From assembly GCA_021613375.1 (NCBI GenBank), contig CM038726.1:11106253-11170252 (forward strand): 64,000 bases of DNA, in the 5' to 3' direction. Origin of the DNA: Megaleporinus macrocephalus. Its lineage: Eukaryota; Chordata; Actinopteri; Characiformes; Anostomidae. Numbering within the stretch: the stretch's first letter is position 1; every line of letters starts with the position of its first letter. A model generated the notes under the pieces. It made no database searches and was not told the DNA's origin. It saw only the letters and a program-made list of their open reading frames with translations. The translations under genes and the position numbers were made by a program. Of this stretch, positions 40,461-64,000 are shown one piece after another.

Positions 40461-42297
40461 ATTCTTTGCGTTCTACGCTCCTTTAATGTCTTTCTTTCGT
40501 TTCACCTTTGCTCTAACTTTCAAAAATCTTTTTGTTCTCCTTTCTCTCTCATTCTACATAGTCTCACTCTTTCTCTCTCTATCATTCAATTATTTCGTTT
40601 TATCCTTTCCTTTTCAAAGTTAACCTTTTTCTTGCTTTATTTACATAACCTATATGGTCACAAAATTTGGGGGGATTAAAGAATAACCAAATAAGAAACT
40701 AAACATTTAGAGTCAAACGTAAAAAGAAAAACTGGCTCTAATCTTTGAAACATATGCAAACATAGTAAATGTAAGCTCTCTCGTCCTATAGCAGCCAGAT
40801 GCGCTATGCTCGCCCCTCCCCCGTGAGCGCCGAGCTTTACTGACACGCAGTTCGGCCAGTCAGAACACAAGATGCATGCTGCAGCATCTCTCCATCTGTT
40901 TCTAGGGTGACGGTTGATATGGTGACGATACGGCGTTATGGTAGTCACTTGATTGACCAAAATAGCTTAAGATCAAAATAAGCTGGAAGTCTTGGCTATT
41001 CACAGGAAAAAGAAATAATAATACTACTACTAATAATAATAACACAACATATAAATGTTATGTATATAGCATTTGCCTATAGCAGGGCATATAGGCTATA
41101 CTGTGATCATGACACTGGCTGACTGTCTACCATTAAACAATTCAGAGTACAGTGTACAGAGCTCAGTTAAGAGTAAAGGCAGAGCTGGATTACCCAGCAG
41201 CCTGATCTGATTCAGGACAAGGAGGAACTGTGCGTGCAGTCTAACCTAGGAGCAGCTTTCTGAGTCCTAATCTCTGTAGGCAATGTCCCAAGTCAGGTTA
41301 CAGGAAAGCACAGAAGGGAAGGGACAAGATGTGCATACTAGTGCACATCTTGCACTGGCAATAGCATACATCTGGCACCCTCTTCTGTCTCACAGCAGAG
41401 TTGCATGAGAAATGTACATGGAGCTGTGGAGCTGACTCAGCACTAAAACAAATTGATTATGCTGTGTGCAAAAGAAAGATCAGCAGAGTTGGCTGGCCCA
41501 AGATCAGTTAAAAAACGTGCTGAGTAATCTGTGCAAAGAAGCTGTGAGATAAAACACTTATACAAATGGCAAAATGCCTCCAGAGTTTCAAAGTAAGGAC
41601 AGTACAACCACATCATCTTGTCTGAGCATATTGTGGATAAGTACTAAAAGACCACAGGCCAAATGAAATGCATTTCATTCAGTACGAAGGAAACATATAG
41701 AACATTTACTGATCAAAAATCATTGTTTTACATATGCACTACTACGTCCACTTTTTTAAACTTCTTAAACACTTACACACAATGTAATATAATATTTTGG
41801 CCATATTCTCCACCTCTCTGTTCTCCTGGCAAGACATGTTGAGACCAAAATCTTTAGTTCATCATATAAAATTTATTTCATGACGATATCAATGCAAATA
41901 TAGCACTACAGTGATTTCCAAGGTACATCGTATCTTACCATATCAATATATTATGGCACTCATAATATGGCCACTGTTTAAGTAGACACGCAAAGCCGAC
42001 AGCTTCTGTAAACTAGTTTTCTCAATAATACTTAAGTTACCCCTTCATTGTAATAAATTGCAACTAGATGATTACTTAGTATATCTGAAGTACAAACTGG
42101 GCACAGTTTATTTAGACTGAGACACAGCCCAACGTTTCTGTATGTTGGTGAGACTCCTCTAAGAGCTTCCAGCATGCATTGCACCAGCCCTCTTCCTCTA
42201 CTGTGTATCTACTTCCTGTTTAATAAAGACTGCTCTCTTAGTGGCCTAATGGGTCCTGTGGTGTCGCCATTTGTTGTCTTGTTCATATCATAACCCC

Positions 42298-42890
42298 ATG
42301 GTAACACTATAGTAACACCATACCAAGACTATAGCAATACCATGGTAACACCACTGCAACACCACAATAACACCATAGTAGCACCACAGTAACACTATAA
42401 TGCACCATGGTAACACTATTGTACCACCATGTACAATATGATGGTAATAATACTCTAACACCATGGTAACACCATAGCAGTGCCAAGATAACACTATTGT
42501 AACACTATAGCAGCACCATGGTAACACCAACGTAACACCATTGTAGCACCATGGTAATACCCAATTAACACTATGGTACACCATAGTAACACCACTGAAA
42601 CACCATGGAAACTCTATAGTAGCACCAAAGTAACACTATAGTGTACCACAGTACCTCATGGCAACCCATGACAATATGATGGTAATATTAATGTAGCACC
42701 ATGGTAACACCATAGGAGCACCATGGTACAGACCATAGTAACACTCTGTAACACTGTGGTAACACCATAGCAGCAATCCAGTAACACTATGGTAATACCA
42801 TTAAAGCACCATGCTAAGACCATGTAACGCCATGGTATAGCATGATAACCCCATGTCAAGACCATGGCAACACCACAGCAACCCTGCAAT
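42298..42890. repeat. Minisatellite of about 15-bp units (CACCATGGTAACACY-like)
   Basis: About 40 diverged copies of an ACACCATAGTAGC / ACACCATGGTA unit. Open minus-strand frames across it encode only repetitive Trp/Cys/Tyr/Val-rich text, and they are rejected as genes. Confidence 0.85.
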
Positions 42891-45800
42891 ATCACCTTCA
42901 CATTTTTTAGAAGTGCTGACAAGGTGAAAACTGTACAGGTTGGTGCTAACTATTAAGAAAATAACAACAACTATAAAACACAACCACAACGAGAACTAAA
43001 AACACTTGAGTGCCATAGTATGATGATGGAGGGATCCATTCATTGGTAGTGAGAACAATCTCTGTCCTATCTGACCTCTGAAAAAAAAGATAATTTAAAC
43101 AAATGCAAACTAAAAAAGGGGGAGAATGATAAAATAAGTGTTACCAGCAATGAGTAATATGACAACCTATTTATAACAGCAGTAGTAATTCAATATAGCA
43201 GCAAAAGTATTCAAAAATATCCAAACAGTGACAGAACTTGGCTGGTGGTCCCTGTACATAAACAAACAAATGTGTAAAAAAGCAGTAAAAGTAGACCTGT
43301 TTTAAAGGGACTTGCATAAATCTAGCAGAATATACTGTGTCTGTGACTGTGCCTTTAGTAAGAGGGCTTGCATTTCATTGCGGGCCAAACCATTTGGTAC
43401 AGTGTAGACAGGTTGCCACAGATAGAACTACTAAATTCCTTTATAAAACAATTAAACACCTTGTACTTTTATACATCATATGCTACAATATATTAGTTGA
43501 TTACAAGTATGAAAGTGGAAATAATTGCTACATAATCAATACAGTTGTACATGTCTATTTTACAATTATCAACGCTTGTGTATTTTTTTCTTAGCATGAT
43601 TTTTGTGGGTTTTTTTATGTGTATTTTTGTTTTGTGTGGAGAGTTCCAGCATTCATTTGAGGAGTGCTTCTGCTGCCAGTCCAGGCTGTGCAGCAGAAGG
43701 CTGTGTGAATTAATATTTTCTTTAAGATGCATACAGGTGAACCTCTGCCTGAACGAAAACAGAAGCATGGAGCTAGGCATGTCTGTCAGAGTTCGATAAA
43801 AACGTCAAAGTGCATGTATGTCTGTGCGTGTGTTCATGTTTGTGTGAGTATGTGAGCCTCCCTGTTGTCATGGAACCCTTACACTTGGCAGCCTTACACT
43901 AGTCTAATCCCCATGCCAACACTATATGATTGACATTTTGACTATGCTGCCACTGAAATGAGGACAGACAGTAAGACTTTGAGTTATGTACATGGATTTG
44001 TACAGTAGACCCGCAGAAACATCCGAAACCTTTGGATGTCTGGTCTAGCCTTGTAAAAACCTTCCTGAAATACAGGGGCATTCACTGTACATAGCTTTGG
44101 GGTTTTGATGAAAAAGTTTGACAAAGAAACAAATGTACATCGCTCATCAAAACACGCTTGATTTGCTTCTTTAGTTTTGCAATGTAAGTCAACAAAGTTT
44201 ATCCCACAGGAGATAGTATTATTTATAGATAACAATATGTCATAGTGTCTAAAATGATAATTTTTTTGCCAATATTTAACAATTTTATGTGGGTTGGAGC
44301 AAGAGTATGGATGGTTATTTTTTTCTGAACAAGCTTATTGAGAGCACAATTAGATTGTTTTCTTTAATGATAAAACATTTTTTTGTTCTTTTTAAAAAGG
44401 TAGCTGCTAAAAGAAACTAAATACAAATTATATTTGGCTTTGTTAGGCCACATCCTTTTCATATCAACCAAATGCTACAACAGAACTAAGAAATCAGTAC
44501 TAAAAATAGCATAAGATTAGCAATGTTATTTTGTCAACTACCCAAATAAACACTGCTAAGACTAAAGAAGCAAACTTAAGACAACTATGCAACGACTGTG
44601 TAAAAACCCCAAACCAGTCTACATTTACAGGCCATCCAAAGAGGTGTTTCAGTTAATGCTAGGTGCTATACTTGATCAATAATCCATTTATAATTAATTT
44701 AGAACAAAAATAAGTTACTCAGTTAACATTGTCCTATATTTAAATGGCTGGAGCTGTGGAACGTAGAATCTGCAATCAAGGAAGGCTAGTATGTTGATGA
44801 GGCTAGCTGGTCTGCCTTGCATACGTACATGACAGCCCTTATGTTGACAATATACTCTCTGTTTCTCTTCATGTTATTAATGTCATTGGTAGGTTGAACG
44901 AAAAGGGTCTTATCAGGGCTCTTGTTGGTCACTGTCTCCATCACATGCATCAAAAACTGATGTTCCTGTCTGTTCTGTTGATTGTGTGTGATGTGATGAA
45001 GTTTTTTTTTCCTGACCTATGTTGTTCAGGATGTTTTTTTTGTTTTCAGCCTGCGATGGCTTGCTCTTGGGACAAACAGACTTCTGCTTTTAGAGGCGTA
45101 TTGCTACAAAAGTCAAAGTATTAGAGAATCATCTGTCTATTTCTATGTGTTTAAGACAGGGAAACTCTTAGGTAGTTTTACCCCAACAAACTGCATTCAT
45201 AGTCTAGTCTGCTTCATACTCAATCAATAATCAATATTAATATGACAGGGAACCAATCGATTATTCATACATGTACAAACAACACCAGCCCTGCATACCT
45301 CTTTTCATGCGTGTTTGAAATAAGTTGTCTGTATGTGTGTGTTTCAATTTGGCAATAAATCATTTCTGTGCAAAAGTCAGAGACCATCCTTCATTACCAG
45401 TCCAAAGATTGATTAAGTACAGGCTATTAATTTTTCTGAAGTTATGTCTAAAGAGATCAGGATCAGATTTGAGATAATCTACTAGCATAGGGAAGTCAAA
45501 ACATAAATAAAAAAAGTTTCCATAACTGAAAGTCAAAATGGGACTCCTAACAACCACCTACAAAATTGTGCCCACAACAATAACTGTACTTGAGCTGTCA
45601 TCTTCGAGAAAAAAACAAGCACTCTCAGTTCAGATGTGACAAAAGCACAAGTGTTTCTGTTCATCCCTACACTATGAAAAGAGAAAACAGCTCAGTGCTA
45701 TTGGTCTGAAAGGATGAGTAGCTGTGAAATTGAAATAGACAAAAAAACTGATGGAATTCATGGAACAATAGACCACCCCAGACTTACTTGGGTAGTGGGA

Positions 45801-46066
45801 AGCAGAAGCAGTGTTTAAGGGTAATTTTAAGTGAAAGGAGATCTTGGACTTTAGCACAGCACTGTGCATCTTGGCTGCTACAGTGGTTTATTTCAAATAC
45901 ACTGTGTGTACTTGACTATGGTCCTATAACATTCCACATTTATGGTCTTAGGTCTGTTCTTCTGGTCTACATTTCAGTAACACAAACACATAGTTGATTG
46001 TTCACCATGAGACAAACAAGGGCAAAGTGCTAAATAAAGCCTGTTGCCATACAGAGAATAGCATAC

Positions 46067-46102
46067 ACACACACAAACACACACACACACACACACACAA
46101 AC
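46067..46102. repeat. (CA)n microsatellite
   Basis: An imperfect CA array of about 36 bp, intergenic. Confidence 0.9.
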
Positions 46103-46739
46103 ACTCGTCTGGAATGTAGAACAGGAAGTTAGCTCCATCTTTAGGAAGGTCCTCCATGCAAACCTCCATTTCAAAGCAGACACAAACACCTATTTGCCAC
46201 AGCAGGGCCTGTTGATAATCCCCATTATCCACTCATTTGTATTCACATTTTCATACATGTACAGAGCTTCAAGATGTCCAGTACCTTTTGTTTGTTTTCA
46301 AAGGTTGTAAACTCAGTGTGGATGTAACAGTAGTCAGGATGAGGCATGGTGGGTAAAAGAAAGTTCCAACTGAAGTGTATGCCCCCAGTGTTTGAGTGTG
46401 TGCTGTCTTTATATGGCACGTAATACACTGTGTCACACTGTCACATTTTTATCTCTCTCCCTGCCCCCAAAAATTCTGAGATTTACAGTAAAGCACATCC
46501 ACCTGTCTGACCCTTTCTTTCAATTCGTACTTTTACGTTCACATTACAAGCCTAATAAATCACCTCTGATTTACTTCTGATCTGATACACCTTAGTTTGG
46601 ATAATAAGCCTTTCCTTAAAACAAAATGATCCAGCACCACATTTTTGGGGGCTAGCTAGGTAGCTAACTTATATCAATGTAAATATTTTTACTATTGCTT
46701 ATTTATTACTTTTCAACTTTTTAAAAATATATTGCTTAT

Positions 46740-46862
46740 TCATCTCTTTTAAACTTTTTTCAACTTTCTAAGCTACTACATTGGGGAACTACCCTGACAG
46801 TGTTTCGTTGTACAAGTTTGTATTGGTACAATGACAATAAAGTTGAATTTAATTGAATTAAT
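46740..46862 (+). mobile_element. LINE (L2-like) 3' tail
   Basis: Contains tttcgttgtacaagtttgta, then acaatgacaataaagttg and a terminal gaattTaattgaatt repeat. This is the usual 3' end of fish L2-type elements. Confidence 0.6.
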
Positions 46863-46983
46863 ATCTAAATAAATAATAAGGTACTAAATCTTATGGGACT
46901 TACTACCTTATCACGTTACATTTACAAGTCTGTTGTGAATTCAACTGTTTAAGTGAAAGGTCTTAAAGGGGGAATTATGTAGA

Positions 46984-47640
46984 TACAGGAGTTGGACAAT
47001 GAAACTGAAACACCTGTCATTTCAGTGTGGGAGGTTTCATGGCTAAATTGGACGAGTCTCGTGGCCAATCTTTATTAATTGCACATTGCACCAGTAAGAG
47101 CAGAGTGTGAAGGTTCAATTAGCAGGTAAGAGCACAGTTTTGCTCAAAATATTGCAATGCACACAACATTATGGGTGACATACCAGAGTTCTAGCTAGAT
47201 GGGCGCATCACTGCCAAGGACTACCGAACCATTCTTGAGGACCATTTGCATCACATTGGTTGAGCGGTGCCGTGTATCAGGATGACAATGCACCAATACA
47301 CACAGCAAGACTGGTGAAAGATTGGTTTGATGAACATGAAAGTGAAGTTCATCTCCCATGGCCTGCACAGTCACCAGATCGAAATATTATTGAGCCACTT
47401 TGGGGTGTTTTGGAGGAGCGAGTAAGAAAACGTTTTCCTCCACCAGCATCATGTAGTGACCTGGCCACTACTTTGCAAGAAGAATGGCTTAAAATCCCTC
47501 TAACCACTGTACAGGACTTGTATAAGTCATTCCCACGATGAATTGATGCTGTATTGGCCGCAAAAGGAGGCCCTACACCATACTAATAAATTATTGTGGT
47601 CTAAAACCAGGTGTTTCAGTTTCATTGTCCAACCCCTGTA
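46984..47640 (+). mobile_element. Tc1/mariner-type transposon, 5'-truncated transposase, TA-flanked inverted repeats
   Basis: The ends are inverted copies: caggagttggacaatgaaac at 46986-47005, and gtttcattgtccaacccctg at 47619-47638. Both sit next to TA, the Tc1/mariner target. Inside, 47260-47541 encodes the C-terminal part of a DDE transposase: YQDDNAPIHTARLVKDWFDE, then SPDRNIIEPLW, ending in a stop. There are 35 residues between the Asp of DDN and the Glu of IIEP. The N-terminal DNA-binding domain and first catalytic Asp are absent; only short transposase-like scraps (about 47190-47260) precede. This is an internally deleted copy. Confidence 0.8.
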
Positions 47641-47689
47641 TATATTAATTAGATTCTTAGAAAAAAGATATTACATACAATTATCTGTG

Positions 47690-47790
47690 ATGGACTTGTG
47701 ACCTATCCAGGGTGTTTCTTATCAATGAGTGCTGGCATAGGCACAGCAGCTCCCGCAACCCAGCAGGATAAGCGGTGTAGATGATGTGTG
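47690..47790 (+). mobile_element. LINE (L2-type) 3' tail fragment
   Basis: Contains gtgacctatccagggtgt and cagcaggataagcggtgtag, the hallmark words of the fish L2-like 3' tail. It starts about 50 bp after the Tc1-like element. Confidence 0.6.
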
Positions 47791-48374
47791 TGAGAGTGAG
47801 TATATAAATTATATGAAAGCCGTAAAAAAATCTTTCAGTTTGGTTACATGCTAAATTCTAGAGAGATTTGGATTCTTTTACGGATAAAAAATAGGACCTA
47901 GAATGCAAATATTAAAAATATTGATCTAAAATCCAAAACAAAACACGGACCTACACTCTCCTGAGTGTTCATACACAAAGTTGATGATACTAAAATATCG
48001 TAAAATCTTATCAGAAAGTTTTTGTTTCTCTACATCAAAGTATTTACAATCAAATCAATCTGAATGTTTGTGCACATGTTAACCTTGTAATCATGGAAAA
48101 TTTGAAATTCCCCTAAAAATTATTAAAAGCACATTATCTGTTTACATTACATTGACCACATATGTTTCCAATTTTTTTAAGAATCAGATCTGTTTAGGCA
48201 AAAACATCAGAATTTTGTCTTGTAATATGAACGTAGCATATTGATCTCCCTCCTCTCTCTCTCTCTCTGTGTCTTTCTTAATCCTTCTTTCTTTCTTTAG
48301 TGGTCAGACATACAACTATCCCTACGGCGTCCTGCCCTCTTTCTCTCCTCTGTGCCATCCTCCTCATCTCTCTG

Positions 48375-62094
<13,720 letters not shown>

Positions 62095-62426
62095 CTGAAA
62101 TTAGACAACAGCAACTTATTTTGAACATTACTAAGACAAAGAAGAATGAACACAATAATAAGGTCCTTACACCTGCTCCCAGTCAGTTAGAGAGGATATT
62201 TAAAAAAAAACTGGTATTGGTCTACATATCACTAAATTAACAAGGACCTACATACAAATTAATCTAATATTTCAGTAGTAATTGTTTTAGTAGTGATGAT
62301 TTAAGCTCACTTTAAGCATAACTCAAAAATAATAGCTTGTACATGTATAGCATACACAGCTTTAAAAGTTGTACACACAACAAATCATACTATTTTTTAA
62401 AACAACAATGTTTACTGCAAAAAATA

Positions 62427-63140
62427 TAAACTACAAGGACAAAAGCATTGGGACACATGCACATTACACCTACAGGAAGTTTTATGAAATCTCATTCTAC
62501 ATCCATGGGCATTAATACGTTAGTCCACTTATTGCAGCTATAACAGCACCCACTCTTCTTTTGGAATGTGTGATTTTTTTTACCCATTTATCCAAAAGAG
62601 CATTTATGAGGTCAACCACCGATGTTGGATTAGAAGGCCTGGCTATCTCTGTTTAATCTCTCTTCTAGTTCATCCCAAAAGTGTCTGATAGGGTTAAGTT
62701 CTAGTCAAGCTGTTCCACACCAAATTTGCCTTTACAGACCTTTCTTTGTGACACAGGCATACCTTCCTGTTCTCTTAAGTTTGAGGCATACTATATTTCC
62801 TATCACTGAAAATAAAGGGTCTTCGCCCACCACTGAAAACCAACCTCCTAGCATTATCCCGCCTGTACCAAACTTTACAGTCGGCACAATCCAGTAAGGC
62901 AGATAATGTTCTTTTGGCATTTGTCACACCCAGACTTGTCCATTAGACTGCCAAATATAGGCATTCGGTCACAGAACACGTGATTCGCTACAGAACACGT
63001 TTACAGTTTCAGAGTCCAGTGTCAGCGAGCTTTACGCCACTCCATCTGGTGTTTGGCATTGTGTTGGGTAATGTAAGGCTTGTCTGAAGCTCTTCAGCTA
63101 TGGAACCCATGCCATTAAGCTTGGGGGGCACACAGTTTTT
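62427..63140. mobile_element. Fish interspersed DNA-transposon-like repeat (decayed)
   Basis: Begins with acaaggacaaaagcattggg, a diverged form of the terminal phrase of a very common fish class II repeat. Matching inner text follows: agttcatcccaaaagtgtct, accaaactttacagtcggca and agcgagctttacgccactcc. No intact open frame remains. I could not pair the far terminus. Confidence 0.5.
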
Positions 63141-63288
63141 TGCTTATGTAAAATGCCAGGTCTAGAACACTAGCTAAGATATTTTTGGGTGGGGACTATA
63201 CCTACATCACTTCAGTCTCTCATGTCTCCACCCTGTGCTATGGGACAACCCTGGGCGGTTGGCTCCTGCTCCACTTACTGCTCTGGCT

Positions 63289-63290
<2 letters not shown>

Positions 63291-63336
<46 letters not shown>
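63291..63336. repeat. (TA)n microsatellite
   Basis: About 46 bp of TA repeat. Confidence 0.95.
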
Positions 63337-63340
<4 letters not shown>

Positions 63341-63394
63341 GACCTGGTCTCTAATCTGAGCTTGGATACACTTTCAAAGTTTTTCCAATTTTTC

Positions 63395-63678
63395 GGACTG
63401 ACTGACCTTCAGTTCTTAAAGTAATGATGGCCACTCGTTTTTTTTTACGTAGCTGCTGTTTTCTTGCCATAATACAAATTTTAACAGTCTATTTAGTAGG
63501 ACTATCAGCTGTGTATCCACCTGACTTCTGCACAACACAACTGATTCCCAAACCCATTTATAAGGCAAGAAATCCCACTTATTAAACCCGACAGGGCACA
63601 CCTGTGAAGTGAAACCCATTTCAGGTGACTACCTCTTGAAGCTCATCAAGAGAATGCCAAGTGTGTGCAAAACAGTAA
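63395..63678. mobile_element. Tc1-type non-autonomous repeat fragment
   Basis: Contains ttaaagtaatgatggccact, ttgccataatacaaattt, acctgtgaagtgaaaccc and aagagaatgccaagtgtgtg. These are recognisable words of a Tc1-related repeat that is abundant in many fish genomes. No coding frame. Confidence 0.5.
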
Positions 63679-63681
63679 TCA

Positions 63682-63743
<62 letters not shown>
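63679..63743. repeat. (TA)n(CA)n compound microsatellite
   Basis: About 30 bp of TA followed by about 34 bp of CA, between two repeat elements. Confidence 0.9.
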
Positions 63744-63745
<2 letters not shown>

Positions 63746-64000
63746 GTCAAAGAAATAAAGGGAACACTTAAACAACACAATATAATTCCAAGTAAATCAA
63801 ACTTCTGTGAAATCAAACTGTCCACACAGGAAGCACCACTGATTGACAATCAATTTCACATGCTGTTGTGCAAATGGAAAAGACAACAGGTGGAAATTAT
63901 TGGCAGTTAGCAAGACACACTCAATAAAGTACCTATGTTTTCTGGCTGATGTTTTGGTCACTTTGGAATGTTGGTGGTGCTTTCACTCTCATGGTAGCAT
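63744..64000 (+). mobile_element. 5' end of a Tc1-like transposon running off the window
   Basis: Starts tggtcaaagaaataaaggga and continues through gaaatcaaactgtccacaca and caacaggtggaaattattgg to tgatgttttggtcactttgg and ctttcactctcatggtagca. This matches my memory of the 5' non-coding leader of a fish Tc1 family whose transposase begins shortly after this point, so the coding part would lie beyond 64000. Confidence 0.55.

Larger units (their letters stand above)
40461..48374. other. nyap1-atp1b2 intergenic region (same-strand genes)
   Basis: Lies between the atp1b2 promoter and the nyap1 stop; both genes read leftward. It holds a 600-bp minisatellite (42298-42890), a CA array (46067-46102), two LINE tails and a Tc1-like element. 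No further gene is supported. The nyap1 3' UTR must lie in its right part. Confidence 0.55.

Noticed and set aside
42288..42989. Minus-strand frames rich in Trp, Cys, Tyr and Val resembling a membrane protein
   Set aside because: They are translations of a 15-bp minisatellite; the same motif recurs and no start or neighbouring exon supports a gene.

Overview
This window is vertebrate nuclear DNA, almost certainly from a ray-finned (teleost) fish. It is AT-rich, intron-dominated and full of microsatellites. It carries repeat families typical of fish genomes: Tc1/mariner and hAT DNA transposons, fold-back MITEs, and LINE 3' tails ending in short tandem repeats. I could not name the species. Nothing in it looks bacterial, and I see no operons, CRISPR array or tRNA/rRNA genes.

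Four protein-coding genes could be rebuilt exon by exon. In every case the splice sites (GT..AG) and the reading phases agree across all junctions. (1) Positions 116-7606, minus strand: chrne, the epsilon subunit of the muscle nicotinic acetylcholine receptor. Ten exons are present; the last exon(s), with M4, lie off the left edge. (2) Positions 12860-16748, plus strand: gltpd2, a membrane-anchored GLTP-fold (ceramide-1-phosphate-transfer-type) protein, complete in four exons and head-to-head with chrne. (3) Positions 25434-40137, minus strand: atp1b2, the beta-2 subunit of the Na+/K+-ATPase, complete in seven exons and tail-to-tail with gltpd2. (4) Positions 48375-62094, minus strand: nyap1, a neuronal tyrosine-phosphorylated PI3K adaptor. 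The stop codon and seven or eight exons are present; the start lies off the right edge.

The genes do not form one pathway. From memory, chrne, gltpd2 and atp1b2 are neighbours on human 17p13, while NYAP1 is on 7q22, so the block mixes conserved and fish-specific linkage. Between and inside the genes are two hAT elements with intact 8-bp target-site duplications, a short Tc1-like element with TA-flanked inverted repeats, older Tc1 remnants, two MITEs with long inverted repeats, five LINE tails, three degenerate minisatellites and many dinucleotide arrays.

The points most worth a second look are: a phase-preserving 27-nt candidate microexon inside atp1b2; a diverged duplicated block flanking a nyap1 exon, one copy of which could be a phase-matched 60-nt exon; the use of very long (CT)n arrays as acceptor polypyrimidine tracts; and two perfect short hairpins in non-coding DNA. 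I found no clearly undescribed biological system.
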